This document shows positions 7,548-15,157 of a DNA stretch of 64,000 nucleotides, in pieces; the stretch's first letter is position 1; each line of letters opens with the position of its first letter. Under the pieces are notes generated by a model. It searched no databases. It had not been told where the DNA came from and saw only the letters and a program-made list of their open reading frames with translations. The stretch is from Pontimicrobium sp. SW4 (lineage in GTDB: Bacteria; Bacteroidota; Bacteroidia; Flavobacteriales; Flavobacteriaceae): positions 558,001 to 622,000 of the forward strand of contig NZ_CP157199.1 in the NCBI RefSeq assembly GCF_039954625.1, read 5' to 3'. Both the position numbers and the translations under genes were made by a program.

Positions 7548-8885
7548 ATGAAAAAAAGGGGTTTAATATTTTTAATATTGTTTATATTAAATTTATCTGG
7601 GTATGCCCAAGGTAAATTTGTATTACAAGATATAGTGAAGGATAAGATTAGCTTTAAAATGATAAGCAACCTTATCATTATCCCTGTAGAAGTTAATGGA
7701 GTTAAGTTATCTTTTTTGTTAGACACAGGTGTTAGTAAGCCTATTATTTTCAATTTTGTAAACCTTTCGGATGAATTGAAGATTAATCAAACGGAGCAAT
7801 TTTTTTTAAGAGGATTAGGTGAAGGCAATTCTGTTGAGGCACTTAAATCAAAAGATAATATTTTTAGAATAGGAGAAGCAGTTAGTATTGGGCAGGATGT
7901 GTATGCAATTTTCGATCCTTCGCTAAATTTTACGCCTCAGCTTGGAATACCAATTCATGGTATTATTGGGTACGATTTGTTTAAAGATTTTATAGTAGAA
8001 ATAAACTACACAAAAAAACATATAATTCTTCATAACCCTGAATTTTATATTCCTAAAAAGTGTAAATCCTGTCAAACTTTTAATTTAGAGTTTTCAAGTA
8101 ATAAGCCATTTATTGATGGTAGTGTAACTATTAACGGAAATAGTAAGCCTGTTCCAGTTAAACTTTTAATAGATTCTGGAGGTAGTGATGCTCTTTGGTT
8201 GTTTGATGATACTGAGGAAAACATAAAAATACCTGAAAAGTTTTTTCATGATTTCTTGGGAAGAGGCCTTAGTGGAAGCGTTTATGGTAAACGCACAAAA
8301 ATCAATAAATTCTCTATTGGTACCTTTACTTTAGAAGGGGTGAATACTGCTTTTCCAGATTCTACTTCAATTAGTGTCGCTAGAAAATTTAAAGAAAGAA
8401 ATGGGAGTTTGGGAGGTGAGATTTTAAAGCGTTTTAATGTGATATTTGATTACCCAAACAGGAAAATAACTTTGCGTAAGAATAGTAACTTTAAAGATTC
8501 TTTTAATTATAATAAAAGCGGGATTTCACTTGAACATAGTGGTGTTAGAGTTGTAAAGGAGTTGAAATCGAATCAAGCTAAAATGCCTTATGGAACAACT
8601 AATAATAGTGCTGGAGGAAGTATTATCAATTTTTCTAGTTCATACAAATATGCGTTGGCACCGTCATTTGCTATAATTGAGTTGCGAAAAGATTCTCCTG
8701 CAGAAAAAGTAGGTTTAAAGTTAGACGATATAATATTAAGAATCAATAATAAAGACGCGCATCTTTATTCTATTCAAGAAATAATGCAACTTTTTTATGG
8801 TCCAAATGGTAAGCGTATAAAATTAATTATTGATAGAGCTGGTGTGCAAATGAAGTTTTCGTTTCAATTAGAAAGTATGTTCTAA
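7548..8885 (+). CDS. Secreted retropepsin-like aspartyl protease with PDZ domain
   Basis: 445 residues. A signal peptide (1-20, ending GYAQ) directs export. Two pepsin/retropepsin-like halves follow, each with a catalytic-type triad: LLDTG near residue 57-61 and LLIDSGGSD near 205-213. A PDZ domain occupies about 365-440 (FAIIELRKDSPAEKVGL, then DIILRINNKD). This domain order, aspartyl protease followed by PDZ, is a recognised Bacteroidota family of periplasmic or surface proteins of unknown substrate. Both halves keep the aspartate, so a single-chain pepsin-like enzyme is plausible. The gene stands alone between divergent aminotransferase and convergent DUF1573 genes. Confidence 0.85.
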   Translation: MKKRGLIFLILFILNLSGYAQGKFVLQDIVKDKISFKMISNLIIIPVEVNGVKLSFLLDTGVSKPIIFNFVNLSDELKINQTEQFFLRGLGEGNSVEALKSKDNIFRIGEAVSIGQDVYAIFDPSLNFTPQLGIPIHGIIGYDLFKDFIVEINYTKKHIILHNPEFYIPKKCKSCQTFNLEFSSNKPFIDGSVTINGNSKPVPVKLLIDSGGSDALWLFDDTEENIKIPEKFFHDFLGRGLSGSVYGKRTKINKFSIGTFTLEGVNTAFPDSTSISVARKFKERNGSLGGEILKRFNVIFDYPNRKITLRKNSNFKDSFNYNKSGISLEHSGVRVVKELKSNQAKMPYGTTNNSAGGSIINFSSSYKYALAPSFAIIELRKDSPAEKVGLKLDDIILRINNKDAHLYSIQEIMQLFYGPNGKRIKLIIDRAGVQMKFSFQLESMF

Positions 8886-8915
8886 AAAAAATCCCCCAAA
8901 ATGGAGGATTTTTTA
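8886..8915 (+). terminator. Bidirectional terminator
   Basis: Stem AAAATCCcCC/GGaGGATTTT with one mismatch, an AAAA loop and a T-tract, between convergent genes 7548+ and 8936-. Confidence 0.8.
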
Positions 8916-8935
8916 ATATATATTTAAAGATTTTA

Positions 8936-9364
8936 TTATTCTTGCTCTAGAACACTTTTACTTTTTTTCTCAAGAACACTGCTTTTACTAGGGTCTATAA
9001 CGTTTCCTTTAATTTTTAAAGCAACACTTGATGTTTCAGCATTAGAAGTAACTAAAATAGTTTTCATGATAACACCTAATCTTTTTGTGTCATATTTCAC
9101 TTCAATTTCACCAGTTTCTCCTGGCATAATTGGTGCTTCAGGTTTTTTTGGTACGGTACAACCACAAGTAGATTTAACTTTCGTTATAACTAGTGGTGCA
9201 TCTCCAGTATTTGTAAATTCAAATACACGAACACCATCTGCTCCTTTTTCAATTGTACCATAATCTATGGTTTCAGTTTTAAACTTGATTTTAGCAACTT
9301 TTTCCTGTGCAGATACTGCAAAACCAATCATTCCTACGAATAATAAGACTATTAATTTTTTCAT
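8936..9364 (-). CDS. DUF1573 domain protein, exported
   Basis: 142 residues: signal peptide (1-19, MIGFAVSAQ), then a single immunoglobulin-like DUF1573 domain (about 25-125) with the family hallmark KSTCGCTVP and the FTNTGDAPL strand. Proteins of this family are abundant and exported in Bacteroidota; their function is unknown. The two cysteines of the CGC motif may form a disulfide or bind a ligand. It is a single gene behind its own promoter (9414-9421). Confidence 0.92.
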   Translation of the reverse strand: MKKLIVLLFVGMIGFAVSAQEKVAKIKFKTETIDYGTIEKGADGVRVFEFTNTGDAPLVITKVKSTCGCTVPKKPEAPIMPGETGEIEVKYDTKRLGVIMKTILVTSNAETSSVALKIKGNVIDPSKSSVLEKKSKSVLEQE

Positions 9365-9413
9365 TATTTGAGTTTTTAATCATTGTAAACTTACATACAT
9401 TTTGAGAAATCTA

Positions 9414-9421
9414 CAAAAATA
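9414..9421 (-). promoter_or_regulatory. Promoter -7 element (TATTTTTG) of the DUF1573 gene
   Basis: Exact TAnnTTTG match on the minus strand, 49 bases before the ATG at 9364. Confidence 0.55.
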
Positions 9422-9509
9422 TTAGATGTAATGCATTCTTGGTTATGCATTCTACCTATCCTTAAAGATTTTATTAAGGCATTTAATTTCTCAGAAAACA
9501 AAATATAAG

Positions 9510-9518
9510 TACTTTTGC
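9510..9518 (+). promoter_or_regulatory. Promoter -7 element (TACTTTTGC) of valS
   Basis: Exact TAnnTTTGC match 29 bases before the ATG at 9548. It overlaps the TTG at 9515 that would otherwise be an alternative start, so that start is excluded. Confidence 0.65.
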
Positions 9519-9547
9519 ACATTAGTATTCAAAAATTATTCCAAAGT

Positions 9548-12181
9548 ATGTCTATACCATCGCAATATGATGCAAATAATGTAGAAAATAAGTGGTACGA
9601 TTACTGGATGAAACACAATTATTTTCATTCAGAACCAGATGAAAGAGAGCCATATACTATTGTAATTCCTCCACCAAATGTTACTGGAGTATTGCATATG
9701 GGACATATGCTTAATAATACATTGCAAGATGTATTAATTAGACGTGCACGTTTATTAGGAAAAAATGCCTGTTGGATTCCTGGTACAGACCACGCGTCTA
9801 TTGCAACCGAAGCAAAAGTTGTTGCAAAACTTAAGGAACAAGGAATTGATAAAAATGATTTATCACGAGATGAATTTTTAAAGCATGCTTGGGATTGGAC
9901 ACATGAATATGGAGGCGTTATATTAGAGCAGCTTAAAAAATTAGGATGCTCTTGTGATTGGGATCGTACAAAGTTTACGATGGATGATGATATGAGCGAA
10001 GCCGTTATTAAGGTTTTTGTTGATTTGTTTAATAAAGGCTTAATTTATCGTGGTTACCGAATGGTAAATTGGGACCCTGAAGCTAAAACAACTTTGTCCG
10101 ATGAAGAAGTTGAGTATATCGAAAAGCAAGGAAAATTATATCAAGTTGCTTATAAGATAAAAGATTCTAACGATGTTGTTACTATTGCTACAACACGTCC
10201 AGAAACAATCTTAGGTGATACAGCAATTTGTATTAATCCAAACGATGAAAGATATATACATCTTAAAGGGAAAAAGGTAATTGTACCAATTTGTAATAGA
10301 GAAATTCCAATAATTGAAGATGATTATGTTGATATTGAATTTGGTACTGGATGTTTAAAAGTTACACCTGCTCATGATGTAAATGATAAAGAAATAGGTG
10401 ATAAGCATAATCTAGAGGTTATTGATATTTTTAATGAAGATGCTACGCTTAATAGCTATGGATTGCATTACGAAGGTAAAGATCGTTTTGAAGCAAGAAA
10501 GGAGATTGTTAAGGAATTAGAAAGCTTAGGTTGTTTAACAAAAATTGAAGACTACAACAATAGAATTGGGATTAGTGAACGTACAAAAGCTATTATAGAA
10601 CCACGCTTAAGCGACCAATGGTTCTTAAAAATGGAAGACCTTGTAAAACCTGCGATTTCAGCAGTATTAGAAACTGGAGATATTAAGTTTTTTCCAAAGA
10701 AAATTGAAAATACGTATAGACATTGGATGACAAATATTCGCGATTGGAATATTTCTCGTCAATTACTTTGGGGACAACAAATTCCAGCATATTATTTTGG
10801 AGATGGTCAAGAAGATTTTGTAGTTGCTGAGTCTAAAGAAGAGGCATTACAGCTAGCACAAGAAAAATCTGGAAACAAAGCACTTTCTTTAAACGATTTA
10901 ACTCAAGAGAAAGACGCATTAGACACTTGGTTTTCATCATGGTTATGGCCAATAAGTGTGTTTGATGGTATTAGAAATCCGGATAACAAAGACATAAATT
11001 ATTACTACCCAACAAACGACCTGGTAACAGGTCCAGATATTATTTTCTTTTGGGTAGCACGTATGATTATTTCTGGTTACGAATATAAAAACGAAAAGCC
11101 TTTCAATAATGTCTATTTTACAGGAATTGTGCGCGATAAGCAAGGACGTAAAATGTCTAAGCAGTTAGGAAACTCTCCTGATGCTTTAAAACTTATTGAA
11201 ACCTATGGCGCAGATGGTATAAGAGTTGGCATGTTGTTATTAAGTTCAGGGGCTGGGAACGATTTATTGTTTGACGAAGAAAAATGCCAACAAGGTAAAG
11301 CCTTTGCAAATAAGATATGGAATGCTTTTAGATTAATAGATGGTTGGGAAGTAGCAGATATTGAGCAACCAGAATATGCTAAAATAGCAATTGATTGGTA
11401 CAAAAATAAATTTCAACAAACACTAGCTGTTATTGAAGACCACTTTAGCAAATATCGTTTAAGTGATGCTTTAATGGAAACCTATAAACTTATCTGGAAC
11501 GATTTCTGTTCGTGGTTATTGGAAATGGTAAAACCAGCTTACCAACAACCAATCGATAAAACAACATTTGATGCAGTAATTGCTATTTTAGAAAATAACT
11601 TAAAAATATTGCATCCATTTATGCCTTTCTTAACGGAAGAAATTTGGCAGTTTATTGCTAAGCGTTCTCCAGAGGAAGCATTAATAGTTGCTACATGGCC
11701 AAAAAGTAAGCCTGTAAATAATAAGATAATAGAAGAGTTTGATTTTGCATCAGAAGTTATTTCGGGTATTCGTACCATTAGAAAGCAAAAAAATATTGCG
11801 TTTAAAGATGCGATTGAACTGTTTGTATTGAATAACGAAAAAGCAGCTACTAGCTTTGATGTGGTAATAAGTAAACTCGGTAATATTTCTGCATTAAATT
11901 ATACAGATACGGCAATTGATGGCGCATTGACCTTTAGAGCAAAATCTAATGAATATTTTGTGCCAATGCAAGGAAGTATTGATGTTGAAGCTGAAAAAGC
12001 AAAACTTACAGAAGAACTTAATTATACCGAGGGCTTTTTAAAATCTGTACAAAAGAAGCTTTCTAATGAGCGCTTTGTTGCTGGAGCACCAGAACAAGTT
12101 GTCGCGAGTGAAAAGAAAAAAGAAGCAGATGCTTTAGCCAAAATTGAAACGATTAAAGCGAGTTTGGCTAGTTTGAATTAA
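9548..12181 (+). CDS. valS: Valyl-tRNA synthetase
   Basis: 877 residues from ATG 9548, the normal bacterial ValS length. It charges tRNA-Val in the cytoplasm. Class I signatures are present: the HIGH box as HMGH in PPPNVTGVLHMGHML near residues 42-56, the CP1 editing domain with TTRPETILGDTA, the WNISRQLLWGQQIP block, the GPDIIFFWVARM segment, and KMSKS as RKMSKQLGNSPD near 535. An anticodon-binding domain (about 625-780) and a C-terminal coiled coil (about 810-877) complete it. I chose 9548 over the in-frame TTG at 9515 because the latter lies within the promoter. Confidence 0.98.
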   Translation: MSIPSQYDANNVENKWYDYWMKHNYFHSEPDEREPYTIVIPPPNVTGVLHMGHMLNNTLQDVLIRRARLLGKNACWIPGTDHASIATEAKVVAKLKEQGIDKNDLSRDEFLKHAWDWTHEYGGVILEQLKKLGCSCDWDRTKFTMDDDMSEAVIKVFVDLFNKGLIYRGYRMVNWDPEAKTTLSDEEVEYIEKQGKLYQVAYKIKDSNDVVTIATTRPETILGDTAICINPNDERYIHLKGKKVIVPICNREIPIIEDDYVDIEFGTGCLKVTPAHDVNDKEIGDKHNLEVIDIFNEDATLNSYGLHYEGKDRFEARKEIVKELESLGCLTKIEDYNNRIGISERTKAIIEPRLSDQWFLKMEDLVKPAISAVLETGDIKFFPKKIENTYRHWMTNIRDWNISRQLLWGQQIPAYYFGDGQEDFVVAESKEEALQLAQEKSGNKALSLNDLTQEKDALDTWFSSWLWPISVFDGIRNPDNKDINYYYPTNDLVTGPDIIFFWVARMIISGYEYKNEKPFNNVYFTGIVRDKQGRKMSKQLGNSPDALKLIETYGADGIRVGMLLLSSGAGNDLLFDEEKCQQGKAFANKIWNAFRLIDGWEVADIEQPEYAKIAIDWYKNKFQQTLAVIEDHFSKYRLSDALMETYKLIWNDFCSWLLEMVKPAYQQPIDKTTFDAVIAILENNLKILHPFMPFLTEEIWQFIAKRSPEEALIVATWPKSKPVNNKIIEEFDFASEVISGIRTIRKQKNIAFKDAIELFVLNNEKAATSFDVVISKLGNISALNYTDTAIDGALTFRAKSNEYFVPMQGSIDVEAEKAKLTEELNYTEGFLKSVQKKLSNERFVAGAPEQVVASEKKKEADALAKIETIKASLASLN

Positions 12182-12336
12182 TGAGTTCGTTTAACGGTCT
12201 CGTATATGAAAAGTAGCGCTGAAAATAAGCGATAAGTTTTCGGATGAAACACAAGCCAAATTTTTAAATTTTACTAATTATCTTTTTTATTGGAAATCGT
12301 CAAATTTAAAAATTTGGCGACTTTCCAAAAAATGGC
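12182..12336. repeat. Intergenic element with a 17-bp perfect inverted repeat
   Basis: No gene is seen. Arms GCCAAATTTTTAAATTT at 12255-12271 and the exact reverse complement at 12302-12318 enclose a 30-base loop. The preceding stretch (GTTTAACGGTCTCG at 12190, then an imperfect GAAAAGTAGCG.../...AAGTTTTC arm pair) looks like a nested second arm set. There is no T-tract, so it is not a simple terminator. Intergenic repeats of this general look (an arm rich in CCAAATTT/AAATTTGG) recur in flavobacterial genomes from memory; membership of a family was not tested. It ends where the IS110 relic begins. Confidence 0.6.
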
Positions 12337-12407
12337 TTGCCTTATGATGAAAACTTTGTTTCTAAATTAGCTTAAAATTGCTTGTTTTTTAACTCAGTTC
12401 TTTGTTA
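12337..12407 (+). mobile_element. IS110 right-end relic (71 bp)
   Basis: This stretch matches 16085-16155, the 3' end of the IS110 element further on, at 68 of 71 positions. It includes the last 13 codons of the transposase (GLPYDENFVSKL...), its stop and the non-coding right end CTCAGTTCTTTGTTA. Everything upstream of this tail is absent. The relic and the larger copy are in the same orientation and bracket the AlkC-SRPBCC-WYL genes. Confidence 0.85.
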
Positions 12408-12421
12408 TGCCCTTTTATTTT

Positions 12422-13528
12422 TTATTCTGTTAGTTTGAAATCTATTTTTTCAAATTCCTTTCCGTTTACAATAAGGGATACTTGATGTTTTCCAAGATGA
12501 AATTTACGAGTGGTAATTATTTTAAATGATTGTTTTCTATTTATTATGGATGTTGATTTCGTTAAATATTTTTTCTCAGTAATTTTAAATACTTTTTTTG
12601 ATAACGAGCCATTAGCTTTTTGATAATATACCCCATATTCAAGTCTGATTGTTGAATTTTCCTTATCAGTATTTATAAGTTGGAAAGAAAACTCTAAATA
12701 TTTTCCGACTTTAACTATTGGAGTGAGAAGCCTAAAGTCAATTATTTTGATTTTATCAATAGCTCCAAAACCAAATAGTTCCATTAGTTCCGAATTCCCT
12801 TGTTTTAAAAGAGTACGAGAAGCGTGCTTTGTTAAAGCATCGGTTTCTTTTGTTTTTCCTTTCCACTTTTTTACAAGGTCAATTACAGTTTGAGGATTGT
12901 CTTTTGAAATGTCGTTTAGGTTGTTTGCTACACTTCTCCTTACATATTCAGAATCATCGTTTTTTAGGTTTTCAAGAATGGATATTATGGGTACTGGATT
13001 TTTCTTTAGAGAAGGAATTGTCATTGCCCAAGGAAGCCTAGGTCTACACCCTTCAGAGGCAAGTCGTCTAACCTTATGGTTCTTATGATTAGACCAATCA
13101 AGCATTTGTTTTAACATTTCATTTTGATGTTTAATAATAAAAGGTCTGACAGCAAATTCACAACTTGTAAACTGTGTAACTGTTTCAATAAGTGCAATCG
13201 ATGTATCGAAATCATTTATGCCATATATTTCTATAAAATCAGGAAGAAACATAAATTCTATACTTGTCTCCTTAAAACCTTTTTGTTCTAACTTATTAAT
13301 CAGTAATTTTATATATCTAGCAGATTTGTGAAACTTTTTCGGAAAAAAATCACCAAGAACGAGAGCGATATGTCGCATTCTTTGTTTCAGTTCCATTTTA
13401 TCCCATTCGGTACTGAAAATTTGATTCAAAAATACGGTCTTATTAAAATTAGGAACAACCTCTCCGAGGCAATCGGAGAGGTTGTTAAAAAACTCTTTAG
13501 AATATATATTTTTAAGAGCCATACTCAT
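12422..13528 (-). CDS. AlkC-like DNA alkylation repair glycosylase with C-terminal Ig-like domain
   Basis: 368 residues. Residues 1-250 are a HEAT-like repeat superhelix with the AlkC/AlkD signature ASEGCRPRLPWA near residue 155-167 and repeated KNDDSEYVRRSVANNL-type helices. Residues about 260-368 form a beta-rich domain that fits the Ig-like domain described at the C-terminus of part of the AlkC family. AlkC enzymes excise cationic alkylated bases such as 3-methyladenine without flipping the base. The gene begins directly after the stop of the SRPBCC lipoprotein gene (TAA then ATG), so they share a transcript. An alternative ATG lies two codons in. It sits between IS110 fragments, which suggests acquisition. 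Confidence 0.82.
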   Translation of the reverse strand: MSMALKNIYSKEFFNNLSDCLGEVVPNFNKTVFLNQIFSTEWDKMELKQRMRHIALVLGDFFPKKFHKSARYIKLLINKLEQKGFKETSIEFMFLPDFIEIYGINDFDTSIALIETVTQFTSCEFAVRPFIIKHQNEMLKQMLDWSNHKNHKVRRLASEGCRPRLPWAMTIPSLKKNPVPIISILENLKNDDSEYVRRSVANNLNDISKDNPQTVIDLVKKWKGKTKETDALTKHASRTLLKQGNSELMELFGFGAIDKIKIIDFRLLTPIVKVGKYLEFSFQLINTDKENSTIRLEYGVYYQKANGSLSKKVFKITEKKYLTKSTSIINRKQSFKIITTRKFHLGKHQVSLIVNGKEFEKIDFKLTE

Positions 13529-14143
13529 TTATTCTTGCTTTGATTTTTCCATGTAATTCTCAATAATTTTTCCATCAAATTTTGCGATTAATTGTTTCGC
13601 CATATCGCCAAAAACATCTACTAAAGTAGTTTTATTCATTTCTAACATTTCTTGATTTTCATGATTAAAATGCATATCCCAAGTTAGTATTGTTTTATCA
13701 CCTTTTGCTTCTAGCGTGGTTAGAGAAAAACTTTCAGTAAATCCAAATTCGGTTGCCTCTTTTTTTGTTGAAGCCCAACCTAAATCTGTTTCTTGCCAAA
13801 CTACTTTTTCGGTATGAATTATACCTTTTTCACCTTCTGCCATTGGTTTAAAGTGGCAAGTGTATGAAATGCATTTCTCGTTTTTTACTTCGGTTTCTAC
13901 TTTTTCTAAACCAGCACTAAACTTAGGCATATTAGCAGGGTCGCCAACTAAATCATACACCTTCGAAGTTGGCTGATTTAATTCTAAAACCATTCGATTC
14001 CTTAAAGGACTATTTACATAATTACTTGCTAATGGATACGTTGATGTTGTTTTTTGTTCTGTCTTTTCACTCATTTTTACTTTGTTTTGACTGCCGCAAC
14101 TAATTAATAGGATTAGCGTTAGCATGATTAATAATTGTCTCAT
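13529..14143 (-). CDS. SRPBCC-family lipoprotein
   Basis: 204 residues. The N-terminus is a lipoprotein signal with lipobox LLISC (Cys 16), so the mature protein is membrane-anchored. Residues about 50-200 resemble the START/SRPBCC (polyketide cyclase-like) ligand-binding fold: NRMVLELNQPTSKVYDLVGDPANMPKF at its start, quoted here in part as KVYDLVGDPANMPKF, and a long C-terminal helix (MAKQLIAKFDGKIIENYM). No ligand can be named. It lies downstream of the WYL regulator and is joined to the AlkC-like gene without a gap. Confidence 0.78.
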   Translation of the reverse strand: MRQLLIMLTLILLISCGSQNKVKMSEKTEQKTTSTYPLASNYVNSPLRNRMVLELNQPTSKVYDLVGDPANMPKFSAGLEKVETEVKNEKCISYTCHFKPMAEGEKGIIHTEKVVWQETDLGWASTKKEATEFGFTESFSLTTLEAKGDKTILTWDMHFNHENQEMLEMNKTTLVDVFGDMAKQLIAKFDGKIIENYMEKSKQE

Positions 14144-14168
14144 ATCGTTTGTTAATTTTAATTTGAGA

Positions 14169-14176
14169 CAAAAGTA
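14169..14176 (-). promoter_or_regulatory. Promoter -7 element (TACTTTTG) of the SRPBCC-alkC pair
   Basis: Exact TAnnTTTG match on the minus strand, 25 bases before the ATG at 14143. The palindrome at 14188-14203 lies just upstream, where a -33 box would be. Confidence 0.6.
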
Positions 14177-14187
14177 AATAAGGAGAG

Positions 14188-14203
14188 TGACAGCCCTATG
14201 TCA
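14188..14203. promoter_or_regulatory. Candidate operator TGACA-N6-TGTCA
   Basis: A perfect 5-bp palindrome with a 6-base spacer covers the stop codon of the WYL regulator gene and the -33 zone of the SRPBCC-alkC promoter. Its position fits a binding site for the adjacent regulator. Binding is inferred from position and symmetry only. Confidence 0.5.
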
Positions 14204-14890
14204 ACTAAGGTTGGTTAATTCACTAAAATAATTTGAAAGATTAAAATCTTCCTGATAATCAAAGTTTTGTGAGGTTGTGTTTGATTCTATAACTCGGTCT
14301 AACCTAAACTCTCTGACTTCGTTCCTTAATCTACAGTACGCAACTACAACCCATGCTTTTTCTGTAAAATAAATTCCTAATGGCTCTATTTCTCTTAGGG
14401 TAATTTCATCTTTATAAAAAGAGTGATATTTAATTTGTACAACTAAGGTATTTGTAATTGCTTTTTGAATTACTGATAATGAGTTGCTTTCAAACGTTTC
14501 TTTTGTGGTAGATGGTATCACTCGGTTATCGAGTTTAGTAATATTGTCTTTTTCAGCGTTTCTTAGTACGGACTTTATCTTGAAGAGTAATGAATTGAAA
14601 TCTTTTTTAAGCGAAGAATCTCCTTGGTTTAAGATTAATTTTTCAGATACAATTAAGGCATTTGCTTCTTCTTCTGTTATCATTATTGGAGGTAGTGAAT
14701 ATCCTTCAACAATAAAATATCCTATACCATTTTCTGAACCAATTGGAACTCCCGATTCTTGTAGTGTTTTAATATCTCGGTAAACGGTTCTTAAACTAAT
14801 TTCAAATCTATCTGCAATTTCCTTTGCAGTTACTATCTTTTTAGATTGTAAATGAATTAAAATTGAAGTAATTCGTGTTAGTCTGTTCAT
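14201..14890 (-). CDS. YafY-type transcriptional regulator (HTH plus WYL-like domain)
   Basis: 229 residues. An N-terminal winged helix-turn-helix of HTH_11 type (1-60: IADRFEISLRTVYRDIKTL) is followed by a WYL-like ligand domain (about 130-215: IKYHSF...IEPLGIYFTEKAWVVVAYC, then EFRLDRV). These are the two domains of YafY-family regulators, which often respond to nucleic acid or small-molecule signals. It lies directly upstream of the SRPBCC-alkC pair on the same strand with a palindrome between them, so it probably controls that pair. Confidence 0.88.
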   Translation of the reverse strand: MNRLTRITSILIHLQSKKIVTAKEIADRFEISLRTVYRDIKTLQESGVPIGSENGIGYFIVEGYSLPPIMITEEEANALIVSEKLILNQGDSSLKKDFNSLLFKIKSVLRNAEKDNITKLDNRVIPSTTKETFESNSLSVIQKAITNTLVVQIKYHSFYKDEITLREIEPLGIYFTEKAWVVVAYCRLRNEVREFRLDRVIESNTTSQNFDYQEDFNLSNYFSELTNLS

Positions 14891-14959
14891 TTTTTAATTG
14901 GGCATAATGGTGTGTATGGAATCGTTTTAATGTTTTATACAGGTCTTAAGTTTACAATC

Positions 14960-15157
14960 TATTAATTTTAGAGTTTAAAATCAGAAAGAACAAAAGAGAG
15001 AAATAAGATTAGTATACACGGTGAAGCCTAGACTTCGACAACATTGGTAATCCTCTCTCTTTTTCTACTAAGATTTCGTTCAGTTCTGTGAGACTATAGA
15101 TCTCGATTTTAAGTTGTTGAAACGTCAGTAGCCTGTTCTTTCCAAAAATCAGTTCTT
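14960..15157 (+). ncRNA. Putative IS110 bridge RNA region (left-end non-coding leader)
   Basis: About 250 non-coding bases precede the transposase, while only about 32 follow it, the layout of the IS110 group in which the bridge RNA is encoded upstream. The region folds well: AAAGAGAG at 14993-15000 pairs with 15055-15062, then GATTA at 15007-15011 pairs with 15048-15052, and an inner GAAG/CTTC hairpin lies at 15023-15036. A second hairpin (GAGA/TCTC) follows near 15090-15104. A stem with an internal loop fits a guide loop, but target and donor guide bases are not resolved. Confidence 0.45.

Noticed and set aside
9515..9547. Longer N-terminus of ValS from TTG 9515
   Set aside because: The TTG is part of the TACTTTTGC promoter element, and ValS family similarity begins after the ATG at 9548.
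12255..12318. 17-bp inverted repeat as the valS terminator
   Set aside because: The loop is 30 bases and no T-tract follows on either strand; it may still slow polymerase, but it is not a standard terminator.
12404..14906. TTATGCCC (12404) and GGGCATAA (14899) as ends of a mobile unit
   Set aside because: An 8-base inverted pair over 2.5 kb can occur by chance and no target duplication or recombinase supports it.
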